A stretch of 64,000 bases of DNA from Microcella daejeonensis (lineage in GTDB: Bacteria > Actinomycetota > Actinomycetes > Actinomycetales > Microbacteriaceae). How positions within the stretch are numbered: the stretch's first letter is position 1; each line of letters opens with the position of its first letter. Positions 26,951-34,028 of this stretch are shown here, piece by piece. The position numbers were made by a program, and so were the translations under genes. The stretch covers positions 1,240,001-1,304,000 of the forward strand of contig NZ_CP113089.1 in NCBI RefSeq assembly GCF_026625045.1, in the 5' to 3' direction. Below the pieces are notes generated by a model. It was not told where the DNA came from. It saw nothing but the letters and a program-made list of their open reading frames with translations, and made no database searches.

Positions 26951-27877
26951 GTGACCACCGCGAGCAGCGCTCCCGCCTCCCTCCGCCTCTCCGACGAGGT
27001 CGCCTCGGCGCTCGCCGAGGGCCGCCCGGTCGTCGCGCTCGAGTCGACGATCATCAGCCACGGGCTGCCCCGCCCGCGCAATCACGAGGCCGCGATCGAG
27101 TTCGAGGCGATCCTGCGCGAGCAGGGCGTCACGCCGGCGACGATCGCGGTGCTCGACGGCGTGCCGCGCATCGGCCTCGACGCCGAGGGTGTGCGCCGCA
27201 TCGCCGAGGAGGATCTGGCGAAGGCGAGCGTGCGCGATCTGCCGATCCTCATGGGCCGGGCCGCCAGCGGGGCGACGACCGTCGCGGCGACCGCGCACCT
27301 CGCCTCCCTCGCCGGCATCCGCGTCTTCGCCACCGGCGGGCTCGGCGGCGTGCACCGCGGGGCGAGCGAGGCCTTCGACGAGTCGGCCGACCTCTCGACC
27401 CTCGCCGTCACGCCCATCACGGTGGTCTCGGCCGGGGTGAAGAGCGTGCTCGACATCGCGGCGACCCTCGAGCGGCTCGAGACGTACTCGGTGCCGGTGA
27501 TCGGGCTCGGCACGAGCGTGTTCCCGAGCTTCTGGCTGCGCGAGAGCGCGTTCACCCTCGACTGGTCGGTCGACGACGCGGCCCAGGTCGCCGCCGTCAT
27601 GGCCGCGCACGACGCGCTCGGGCACCGCCAGGGCATCGTCGTGGCGAACCCCATCCCGGCCCATCAGCAGTGGGATCCCGCCGAGCACGACCGCGTGCTC
27701 GCCGAGGCCTTCGCGCTCGCCGAGGCGGCGGGGGTCACGGGCAAGGCGGTCACGCCGTTCCTGCTCGGAACGATCGTCGAGCTCTCGGGCGGCCGCAGCC
27801 TCGAGGTCAACCTCGACCTGGCGCGCAACAACGCGGCCGTCGCGGGCCGCATCGCCGCTGCCTGGGCGGCGCGCTGA
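26951..27877 (+). CDS. psuG: Pseudouridine-5'-phosphate glycosidase
   Basis: 308 residues. Diagnostic segments are VVALESTIISHGLPRPRN, GVPRIGL, SGATTVAATAHLASLAGIRVFATGGLGGVHRGA, GVKSVLDIAATLERLETYSVPVIG, and VVANPIPAHQQ. It cleaves pseudouridine 5'-phosphate to uracil and ribose 5-phosphate. The kinase psuK follows after two bases, so the pair completes pseudouridine salvage; uracil could then be reused through Upp (42688-43323). Start appears leaderless. Confidence 0.96.
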   Translation: MTTASSAPASLRLSDEVASALAEGRPVVALESTIISHGLPRPRNHEAAIEFEAILREQGVTPATIAVLDGVPRIGLDAEGVRRIAEEDLAKASVRDLPILMGRAASGATTVAATAHLASLAGIRVFATGGLGGVHRGASEAFDESADLSTLAVTPITVVSAGVKSVLDIAATLERLETYSVPVIGLGTSVFPSFWLRESAFTLDWSVDDAAQVAAVMAAHDALGHRQGIVVANPIPAHQQWDPAEHDRVLAEAFALAEAAGVTGKAVTPFLLGTIVELSGGRSLEVNLDLARNNAAVAGRIAAAWAAR

Positions 27878-27879
27878 GA

Positions 27880-28782
27880 ATGGTGGATGCCCGCCGCGCC
27901 CTCGTCGTCGGCGACGTCATCGACGACCTCATCGTCGTGCCGAGCGGACCGGTGCGGCCCGACACCGACACGACCGCGCGCATCACCCGCAGCCCCGGCG
28001 GCAGCGCCGCGAACACCGCCGCCTGGCTCGCCGCCCTCGGAGCGCCGGTCGACCTCGTCGCGCGGGTCGGAGCGGGGCGGCGCGAGCTCCACGCGGCCGA
28101 GCTCGCCGCCGCGGGCGTCACCGCCCACCTCAGCGAGGACGCCGAGCGCGGCACCGGCACGATCGTCATCATCGTCGAGGGCGACCGTCGCGCCATGCTC
28201 ACCGATCGCGGCGCCAACGCCACCCTCGACCCGGCGGAGGTGACCGACGCCCTGCTCGACGCGGCGGGCGCTCTGCATCTGACGGGGTACTCGCTCTTCG
28301 ACGCCCTCGACCCCGCGGCGCTGCACGACCTCGTGGCGCGGGCCCGCCATCGCGGCGTCGCGGTGTTGTTCGACCCGGGGTCGGCGGGGTTCATCGCCGA
28401 CTACGGCGTCGCGCGCTTCACCGCCGCCGTGCGGGGCGTCGACCTGCTGCTGCCCAACCTCGACGAGGGCCGCCTGCTGGCGGGCCTCGACGAGCGCTCC
28501 GAGGCCCCGGCCGTCGCCGAGGCGCTGCTCGACCTCGCTCCGGCCGTGATGCTCACGTGCGGAGCGGTCGGCGTCGTGATCGCCGAGCGCGAGGGGGGCA
28601 TCCGATCGATGGATGCCCGCCCCGTCATCACCGTCGACCCGACCGGTGCCGGCGACGCCTTCACCGCGGGCGTCATCGCCGCGCGCCTGCGGGGCGCCGA
28701 CCTCGACGCTGCCGCCCTCGCGGGCATGGCGGCCGCGGCGACGGCCGTCGGCAGGGTCGGAGGTCGGCCATCGAGGCAGTAG
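27880..28782 (+). CDS. psuK: PfkB family kinase, probable pseudouridine kinase
   Basis: 300 residues. PfkB signature 1 is TRSPGGSAANTAAWLAALGAPVDLVARVG; signature 2 is VDPTGAGDAFTAGVIAARL, with the catalytic Asp in GAGD. It starts two bases after psuG, which strongly suggests it phosphorylates pseudouridine to feed PsuG. PfkB kinases vary in substrate, so the assignment rests on context. No transporter gene accompanies the pair. Confidence 0.9.
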   Translation: MVDARRALVVGDVIDDLIVVPSGPVRPDTDTTARITRSPGGSAANTAAWLAALGAPVDLVARVGAGRRELHAAELAAAGVTAHLSEDAERGTGTIVIIVEGDRRAMLTDRGANATLDPAEVTDALLDAAGALHLTGYSLFDALDPAALHDLVARARHRGVAVLFDPGSAGFIADYGVARFTAAVRGVDLLLPNLDEGRLLAGLDERSEAPAVAEALLDLAPAVMLTCGAVGVVIAEREGGIRSMDARPVITVDPTGAGDAFTAGVIAARLRGADLDAAALAGMAAAATAVGRVGGRPSRQ

Positions 28783-28858
28783 TCGGGAGCCGGGCGGGCC
28801 GGCGCCGATCGGCGCGACCGCGCAGGTCGCTCATGGTCGCGTCGGGGAGAGTGTCGGC

Positions 28859-29338
28859 ATGGTCCGCCTCCGACTGACCGCGCTGGTGCTCGGCGCGGCG
28901 TACACCGCGCTGCTGCTGCTGTTCACGCTCAGCCCGGTGTCGCAGCTGTACGTGGGGTCGGAGGCGCAGCAGGGCGTGCTCAGCTGGGGCAGCTGGCTGG
29001 ACCCGCAGACGTGGGCGGAGGGCACGCTCGTCGAGTTCGCCGCCAACATCGCGATCTTCATCCCCTGGGGGGTGCTCGCGCTCCTCGCGGTCGGGGTGAG
29101 GCGCTGGTGGCTCGCGGCCGCGGGCGGCGTCCTCCTCACCTGGGTCATCGAGGTCGCGCAGATCCCTCTCGCCCGCATCTCCGATCCGCGCGACCTCATC
29201 GCCAATACCGCGGGGGCCGTCCTGGGCGTCGGCATCGCCGCTCTGCTGTCGGTGATCGGCGCGCGATCGCGGCGACGCGGGGAAGCACGGGCCCGGCGCT
29301 CACCATCCCCGCTGCGCCCCGCCCCGGCGCCCCGCTAG
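28859..29338 (+). CDS. VanZ family membrane protein
   Basis: 159 residues with about four membrane helices. VanZ-like features are the N-terminal TLSPVSQLYVG, the central FAANIAIFIPWGVLALL, and the later IEVAQIPLARISDPRDLIANTAGAVLG, with conserved Asn and Arg/Asp at a helix boundary. VanZ proteins confer low-level teicoplanin resistance in some hosts, but most chromosomal members have no known role. GAGAGT lies six bases before the ATG and may be a weak leaderless -10 box. The C-terminal tail is short and basic. Confidence 0.85.
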   Translation: MVRLRLTALVLGAAYTALLLLFTLSPVSQLYVGSEAQQGVLSWGSWLDPQTWAEGTLVEFAANIAIFIPWGVLALLAVGVRRWWLAAAGGVLLTWVIEVAQIPLARISDPRDLIANTAGAVLGVGIAALLSVIGARSRRRGEARARRSPSPLRPAPAPR

Positions 29339-29381
29339 CGGATCCGCGCGGGCAGCTCCCCGCCGCCGGAGCACCCAAGGC

Positions 29382-30272
29382 TCAGCCGAGCGGGGGCACG
29401 ACCGGCTCGGGGCCGTCCCGGCGTGGCCGACCGAAGGCGACGGCGCCGATCGAGGCCGCGATGACGAGCGCGATCGCGATGAGCTGGATGCCCGTCAGCA
29501 GCTGCCCGAGCACGACGAGCCCGGCGAGCGCCGCGACGGCCGGGCCGAGGCTCGACAGCACGCCGAAGACGCGCGTGGGCATGCGCTTGAGAGCCAGGAA
29601 CTCCAGCGCGTACGGCACCGCCGAGGTCAGCACGGCGATGCCGGCGAACGTCAGCAGCAGCACGGGCTGCGCGCCGACCGCGGTCGCGGCGGGGGCGGCG
29701 CCCAGCGGCACGACGACGAGCGCGGCGACGAGCATCGCCATCGCGAGCCCGTCGACGCCGCGGGCGCGGGGGCCGAGGCGCGCCGAGGCCACGATGTACA
29801 GCGCCCAGAACGCGGCCGCCCCCGCGGCGAGCAGCAGCCCGAGCGGATCGAGCGAGCCGCCGTCGCCGTCGAGACCGAGCAGCACGACGCCGAGGGCGGC
29901 GAGCGCGACCCAGGCGAGGTCGCGCGCCCGGCGGGTGCCCGCGACGGCGACCGCGAGCGGTCCGAGCAGCTCGATCGTGACGGCGACCCCGAGGGGGATG
30001 CGGTCGATCGCGAGGTAGATGAGAGCGTTCATGCCCGCGAGGCCCGCGCCGAGGGCCGCGACGCCGAGCCAGGTGCGACGATCCCATCCGCGCACCCGGG
30101 GCCGGATCACCGCGAGCAGGATGGCGGCGGCGAAGCCGAGCCGCAGCGCCGCGGCCCCGAGCGGACCGACCTGGTCGAAGAACGAGCCGGCGATCGCGTT
30201 GCCGAACTGCACCGAGACGATCGCCGTGACGGCGAGCGCCGCAGGAGGGACGGGGGTGCGGTCGCGCGTCAC
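29382..30272 (-). CDS. EamA (DMT) family transporter
   Basis: 296 residues with ten predicted membrane helices and the two-fold EamA repeat. Helices such as LGVAALGAGLAGMNALIYLAIDRIPLGVAVTIELLGPLAVAV and the late ALEFLALKRMPTRVFGVLSSLGPAVAALAGLVVLGQ resemble RhtA-type exporters of threonine and homoserine. The GTG start at 30272 has CAGACT six bases upstream. Convergent with VanZ. Substrate not certain. Confidence 0.88.
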   Translation of the reverse strand: MTRDRTPVPPAALAVTAIVSVQFGNAIAGSFFDQVGPLGAAALRLGFAAAILLAVIRPRVRGWDRRTWLGVAALGAGLAGMNALIYLAIDRIPLGVAVTIELLGPLAVAVAGTRRARDLAWVALAALGVVLLGLDGDGGSLDPLGLLLAAGAAAFWALYIVASARLGPRARGVDGLAMAMLVAALVVVPLGAAPAATAVGAQPVLLLTFAGIAVLTSAVPYALEFLALKRMPTRVFGVLSSLGPAVAALAGLVVLGQLLTGIQLIAIALVIAASIGAVAFGRPRRDGPEPVVPPLG

Positions 30273-30278
30273 CGTGCC

Positions 30279-30284
30279 AGTCTG
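30279..30284 (-). promoter_or_regulatory. -10 box of EamA gene, leaderless
   Basis: CAGACT on the minus strand six bases before GTG 30272, one mismatch from TANNNT. Confidence 0.4.
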
Positions 30285-30399
30285 CCCCAGCGCGAGCGGG
30301 CCCCCGCGCAGACGGAACGCCTGGCGGCCCTGGGTGGGGCTGCCGGGCGTTCCGGGGAGGGGAGGCGCGACCCGAACGCGCGTCCCGAGCGGGTGGGGC

Positions 30400-30819
30400 C
30401 TAGTCGCTCGAGCCGACCGAGGCCGGGCTCTGCGCCGAGACGGGGCTCGCGGGGGAGACCGGGCTCGGCACCGAGACGGGGCTCGCGGGCGTGACGGGCG
30501 AGGGCACCGACACCGGCGAGACGGGCGTCGGCACCGTCACGGGGCTCTGCACGCTCTGCGCCGACACGGGCGTGGCGACCGAGGCGGCCGTCGCCGGCGA
30601 GGGGGTCACGATGCTGTCGCTCTGCACGGAGAAGCTGACGTCGGCGCTCTGGCCGCTGCCCTTCACGTCGGTGGTGACGTCGTTCAGGCCGGGCACGGTC
30701 GCGCCGGTGCTGCCCTCGGTGAGGGTCATGGCGTTGGCGGCGGCGGTCGCGCCGCCGGCGAGCAGGCCGAGGCCGAGCACGGAGGTGGCGCTGACGGCGA
30801 TCCAGGTCTTCTTCTGCAT
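30400..30819 (-). CDS. Exported Pro/Ser/Val-repeat protein, function unknown
   Basis: 139 residues. Signal peptide MQKKTWIAVSATSVLGLGLLAGGATAAANA, then a short segment (MTLTEGSTGATVPGLND) and a C-terminal ~75-residue repeat of SPVSVPSPV, TPASPVS and SAQS units with no charged residues except at the end (VGSSD). It looks like an extended, possibly O-glycosylated wall-spanning stalk, but carries no visible anchor. ATG 30819 has AGAAGAGAAGA upstream. Unrelated in sequence to the exported protein at 26048, though similar in style. Confidence 0.75.
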   Translation of the reverse strand: MQKKTWIAVSATSVLGLGLLAGGATAAANAMTLTEGSTGATVPGLNDVTTDVKGSGQSADVSFSVQSDSIVTPSPATAASVATPVSAQSVQSPVTVPTPVSPVSVPSPVTPASPVSVPSPVSPASPVSAQSPASVGSSD

Positions 30820-30955
30820 GGTCTTCTCTTCTCCTCGGTCGTACGGAGGTCGTACGGAAGTCGGTGGGGGAGGGCTGCCCCTCCCGATGACTCCATCGTG
30901 CTGACCCCGGATGAGACCGGAAGGAGGCCTGCGTGAGAGGCCTCTCATGTGCGGA

Positions 30956-32323
30956 TCAGCTCCGAGCGGCCGCCTTGACCTCCTCGTAGGCGTCGAGCGC
31001 CGCCTGCCGCGATTGCTTCAGGTCGACGATCGGCTCGGGGTAGGCGGGCGTTCCCGCCTCGGGGACCCAGCGGTTGACGTAGAGCCCGTGCCCGTCGAAC
31101 TTCTTCGCCTGCAGCTCGGGGTTGAACACCCGGAAGTACGGTGCCGCATCGGCCCCCGAGCCGGCGACCCACTGCCACGAGGCCGAGTTGTTGGCCTCGT
31201 CGGCGTCGACCAGGCAGTCCCAGAACCAGGCCTCGCCCTCGCGCCAGTCGATGCGCAGGTTCTTCGTCAGGAAGCTCGCCGTGACCATGCGCACGCGGTT
31301 GTGCATGTAGCCGGTGCGCCACAGCTCGCGCATGCCCGCATCGACGAGGGGGATGCCCGTGCGCCCGTGCTGCCACGCCTCCAGCTCGCCGGCCTCGGGC
31401 CTCCGCCACGGCATCGCGTCGAACTCGGGTCGGAAGTTCTTGCGCCCCAGCTCGGTGAAGTGGAACAGGATCGTGTAGGAGAACTCGCGCCAGCCGAGCT
31501 CGCTGAGGAACTTCGCGCGATTCTTCCGGGCCGAGGCATCGAGGTCGCGCTGGAGGCGGTGCCAGATCTGGAACGGGCTGAGCTCGCCGAACTTCAGGTG
31601 CGGGCTGAGCATGCTCGTCGCCGGCACGGCGGGCTCGTCGCGGCGGTGGTACTCGCCGAGGTGCTCGTCGGCGAAGGCCTCGAGCCGCTCGTGGGCTCCG
31701 GCCTCGCCCGGGGTCCACGTCTCGCGCAGGCCCTCGGCCCAGTCGGGCGCGGTCGGCAGCAGCTCCCAGTCATCGAGGTCGTCGCTCGCGACGCCCTCGA
31801 CGCCCTCGAGCGCCGAGGGCGCGTCGAGCGGTTCGCGGGGCTCGCCCGCCGCGAGGCACGCGCGCCAGAACGGCGTGAACACCTTGAAGGGGGTGCCCGA
31901 GCCCGTGCGGATCGTCCACGGCTCGAACAGCAGCGAGCCCTGGAAGCTCTGCACCTCGAGCCCCTCCTCGGTGAAGCGGGTCTTGAGCTCGGCGTCGACC
32001 TCGCGGGCGGCGCCGTAGCGGCGGTTCCAGTAGACGGCCCCGGCGCCGGACTGCTCGACGAGGGCGGGCAGCTCGGTGCGGGCGCTGCCGCGGCGCAGGG
32101 TGAGGTCGGCGCCGAGCGCGCGCAGGGCATCCCGCAGGCGCTCGAGGGAGTGGTGCAACCACCACCGGCTCGCGGCCCCGAGCGGGCGTACCTCGGGCGA
32201 GGCGTCGTCGAGCAGGTAGAGCACGATCACCGGGCCGCCCCGCCGGACGGCGGCGTCGAGGGCGGGGTTGTCGGTGATGCGCAGGTCATCGCGCAGCCAC
32301 ACGATGCTGGGGGATGGCCTCAT
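30956..32323 (-). CDS. phr: Cryptochrome/DNA photolyase, class I (CPD photolyase type)
   Basis: 455 residues. N-terminal photolyase alpha/beta domain begins IVWLRDDLRITDNPALDAAV. The FAD-binding domain contains LSPHLKFGELSPFQIWHRL, FLSELGWREFSYTILF, GRTGIPLVDAGMRELWRTGYMHNRVRMVTASFLTKNLRIDW, and DADEANNSASWQWVAGSGADAAPYFRVFNP. It repairs cyclobutane pyrimidine dimers with light. The ATG at 32323 has TAGCCT seven bases upstream, consistent with a leaderless transcript. Antenna chromophore not determined. Confidence 0.94.
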   Translation of the reverse strand: MRPSPSIVWLRDDLRITDNPALDAAVRRGGPVIVLYLLDDASPEVRPLGAASRWWLHHSLERLRDALRALGADLTLRRGSARTELPALVEQSGAGAVYWNRRYGAAREVDAELKTRFTEEGLEVQSFQGSLLFEPWTIRTGSGTPFKVFTPFWRACLAAGEPREPLDAPSALEGVEGVASDDLDDWELLPTAPDWAEGLRETWTPGEAGAHERLEAFADEHLGEYHRRDEPAVPATSMLSPHLKFGELSPFQIWHRLQRDLDASARKNRAKFLSELGWREFSYTILFHFTELGRKNFRPEFDAMPWRRPEAGELEAWQHGRTGIPLVDAGMRELWRTGYMHNRVRMVTASFLTKNLRIDWREGEAWFWDCLVDADEANNSASWQWVAGSGADAAPYFRVFNPELQAKKFDGHGLYVNRWVPEAGTPAYPEPIVDLKQSRQAALDAYEEVKAAARS

Positions 32324-32330
32324 AGCCGCC

Positions 32331-32356
32331 AGGCTACGGGCACCCGGGGGTAGCCT
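32331..32356. promoter_or_regulatory. Symmetric divergent promoter (AGGCTAC / GTAGCCT)
   Basis: AGGCTAC (32331-32337) and GTAGCCT (32350-32356) form a perfect inverted repeat with 12-base spacer. Each arm holds TAGCCT, which fits a -10 box: on the minus strand for phr (seven bases before its ATG), on the plus strand 17 bases before the next ATG. Confidence 0.55.
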
Positions 32357-32373
32357 CTCTGGAAGGTTCCCGA

Positions 32374-33300
32374 ATGGTCGATGACAGCCCGCAACCCTCC
32401 CCCGGCATCGTGCCCTCCGCCGCCCGTGACGATGCACGCGCGGCCGTTCGGACTGTGCTCGATCATGCCGAGCGACTCGGGGTGCGCAGCATCATCGCGG
32501 GCGGTCCGGTCTTCGTCCTCCACGGCCTCATCTCGCCGCGTCCCGCCCCCGCCGCGAACCTCGTCATCGACCCGGCGGGCGAGACCGCGCTGCTCGGCGC
32601 CCTCGGAGCGGAGGGGTGGGTCCCCGCCTCGATGCGGCCCTCCCTCGCCCCCGGCGGGGCCCTCGGACTGCGGCACGTCCCCTCCGGCGCGCTGCTGAAC
32701 CTGTACCCGCTGCTGCCCGGCTTCAGCGTGCATCCCGCGGTCGCGTTCGAGCACCTGTGGGAGTGGCGGGTGCCGATGCGCGCCTACGACCGCGACGTCG
32801 CCGCCGTCGACCGCCTCGTCACCATGATCCTCGCCGTGCACGACAACCTCGGGCCGCGCGCGGCGGCGCCCCCGCCCGAGTCGGTCACCGCCATCCTCCT
32901 CGAGCACTTCCTCGCCGAGATCACCAACGACGAGCTCGAGCGCGTGCCCGTGCTCATCGCGGGACTGCGCGCCGAGGCGGTCATGCGCCGGTTCTGCGCC
33001 GCCCTGGGGCTGCCGCCGATGGCCGCGCGCATGCCCTCGCGCGCCTACGCCCAGCGGCGCTGGGCCCTCGACGAGGTCGGCCACGGCGACCGGCTGCTGC
33101 TCGCCTCGCTCGATGCGACTCCGGGCTATAGCGGCGCGGTGCAGCGCGACGTGCGGGCGGCGAGACGATGGATGCTCGCTCGCGCCCCGCTCGAGCTGCC
33201 GCACCTGCTCGGCACCGTGCTGGGGGCATCCCGTCGCCGGCGTCGCCGCCTGCGCGAGGCGCTCGGGCTCAGCCCCGCAGGCGGTCGCAGAGCGCGGTGA
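32374..33300 (+). CDS. Unrecognised protein, possibly nucleotidyltransferase-like
   Basis: 308 residues, cytoplasmic. The N-terminal part (VRSIIAGGPVFVLHGLISPRPAPAANLVID) has the look of a strand-helix-strand start as in uncharacterised nucleotidyltransferases, followed by FEHLWEWRVPMRAYDRDVAAVDRLVTMILAVHDNLG. The C-terminus is Arg-rich ([12 protein letters not shown]). No catalytic motif can be assigned with certainty. ATG 32374 has GGAAGG at good spacing. Its start lies 50 bases from that of phr. The function is unknown; nucleotidyltransferase is a weak suggestion. Confidence 0.7.
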   Translation: MVDDSPQPSPGIVPSAARDDARAAVRTVLDHAERLGVRSIIAGGPVFVLHGLISPRPAPAANLVIDPAGETALLGALGAEGWVPASMRPSLAPGGALGLRHVPSGALLNLYPLLPGFSVHPAVAFEHLWEWRVPMRAYDRDVAAVDRLVTMILAVHDNLGPRAAAPPPESVTAILLEHFLAEITNDELERVPVLIAGLRAEAVMRRFCAALGLPPMAARMPSRAYAQRRWALDEVGHGDRLLLASLDATPGYSGAVQRDVRAARRWMLARAPLELPHLLGTVLGASRRRRRRLREALGLSPAGGRRAR

Positions 33301-33697
33301 GCTGCACGAGCTCCTCGGGCGTGAGGCTGCCCCCCACGCGGCGGGAGATCGACTCGGCGTGCACGACCGCCACCCGCTTGAACAGTCGGTAGCCCTCGTC
33401 GGTGAGCGCGACGATCGTGCCGCGCGCGTCGCTCGGGTCGGGCTGCTTCTCGACCAGACCGCGGCCGGCGAGCCGGTCGATCATGCGGCTGACGCTCGGC
33501 TGGCTCAGCAGCAGGTGGGGGATGAGGTCGCGGATGCGCATCCGGCGCTCGGGCTGGCGGCTGAGGTTGAACAGCACGTCGTACTCGGTGAACGAGATCT
33601 CGGCCGTCGGGAACTCCGCCGAGAGCTGCCGCAGCACCGAGACCTGGGCGCGGAACAACGATTCCCATGCGTCGATGGCGAGCGTCTTGTCGGTCAC
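33269..33697 (-). CDS. MarR family transcriptional regulator
   Basis: 142 residues, standard MarR size. The winged helix reads FTEYDVLFNLSRQPERRMRIRDLIPHLLLSQPSVSRMIDRLAGRGLVEKQPDPSDARGTIVALTDEG. I chose GTG 33697, seven bases after TAGAGT; an alternative ATG at 33721 would add eight residues and sit inside a palindrome. The palindrome TATGC-ACTC-GCATA at 33709-33722 overlaps the -10 box, so autorepression is likely. Its 3' end overlaps the convergent unknown gene by 32 bases. Ligand unknown. Confidence 0.9.
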   Translation of the reverse strand: MTDKTLAIDAWESLFRAQVSVLRQLSAEFPTAEISFTEYDVLFNLSRQPERRMRIRDLIPHLLLSQPSVSRMIDRLAGRGLVEKQPDPSDARGTIVALTDEGYRLFKRVAVVHAESISRRVGGSLTPEELVQLTALCDRLRG

Positions 33698-33704
33698 GAC
33701 CGCA

Positions 33705-33722
33705 ACTCTATGCACTCGCATA
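33705..33722 (-). promoter_or_regulatory. MarR promoter (-10 TAGAGT) with overlapping operator
   Basis: Minus-strand TAGAGT at 33705-33710 and the dyad TATGC-ACTC-GCATA at 33709-33722. The 15-mer ATGCACTCGCATAGG (33710-33724) recurs at 43312-43326, across the start of upp. Confidence 0.55.
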
Positions 33723-33800
33723 GGGATTGTGTACGCAGGGCGCACACGGAGGGTCGCGACTGCGCTGATCTTTCCTGGCTGCGACGGCGTCGATCGTTCA

Positions 33801-33849
33801 GGGCCGCGAGCGGCCCTCCGCGCCGATGGTTCAGGGCCGCGAGCGGCCC
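33801..33849. repeat. Duplicated hairpin GGGCCGCGAGCGGCCC
   Basis: Two identical copies at 33801-33816 and 33834-33849, each with 7-bp arms and a two-base loop, each preceded by GTTCA. They lie in the non-coding stretch 33698-34028. They could be regulatory RNA structure or a repeated protein site. Confidence 0.7.
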
Positions 33850-33861
33850 CGGACATGGTGA

Positions 33862-33893
33862 AGGCCCGGCCGCCGAGGCGAGCGACCGGGCCT
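33862..33893. terminator. Bidirectional terminator-like hairpin
   Basis: AGGCCCGG (33862-33869) pairs perfectly with CCGGGCCT (33886-33893) around a 16-base loop. On the minus strand it would end transcripts from the alpha-glucosidase operon. Confidence 0.6.
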
Positions 33894-33961
33894 CTTCCCT
33901 TGCACCAAGAGTGTCCTGCAATCACATTCCGCGGAGGCTGCCACAGCAAACAACCTCTGCT

Positions 33962-34013
33962 GACACCGACTGTATAACGGCCAGGTAACGGTGTCTAGTT
34001 ACCGGTTCGTTAT
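33962..34013 (+). other. Overlapping, mutually exclusive stem-loops with T-tract
   Basis: GACACCG (33962-33968) can pair with CGGTGTC (33989-33995), or GGTAAC (33984-33989) can pair with GTTACC (33998-34003). The second hairpin is followed on the + strand by GGTTCGTTATTTTT. This is the arrangement of an intrinsic terminator with a competing antiterminator stem, yet no + strand gene follows. It may be the 3' end of an uncharacterised small RNA, or a coincidence in an AT-richer gap. Confidence 0.4.
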
Positions 34014-34028
34014 TTTTCTGGGAGATCC

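Noticed and set aside
26663..27688. Upstream extension of the exported-protein frame across psuG
   Set aside because: It would bury the signal peptide. psuG on the other strand is a real conserved gene, and ATG 26662 has a ribosome binding site.
28859..29338. Glycopeptide resistance cluster
   Set aside because: Only a VanZ-like protein is present; no vanHAX, vanS or vanR genes occur. Chromosomal VanZ family members are common without resistance clusters.
33962..34013. Riboswitch or attenuator controlling the glucosidase gene
   Set aside because: The T-tract follows the hairpin on the + strand, while the glucosidase gene lies on the minus strand and ends there. It is reported only as a possible sRNA end.
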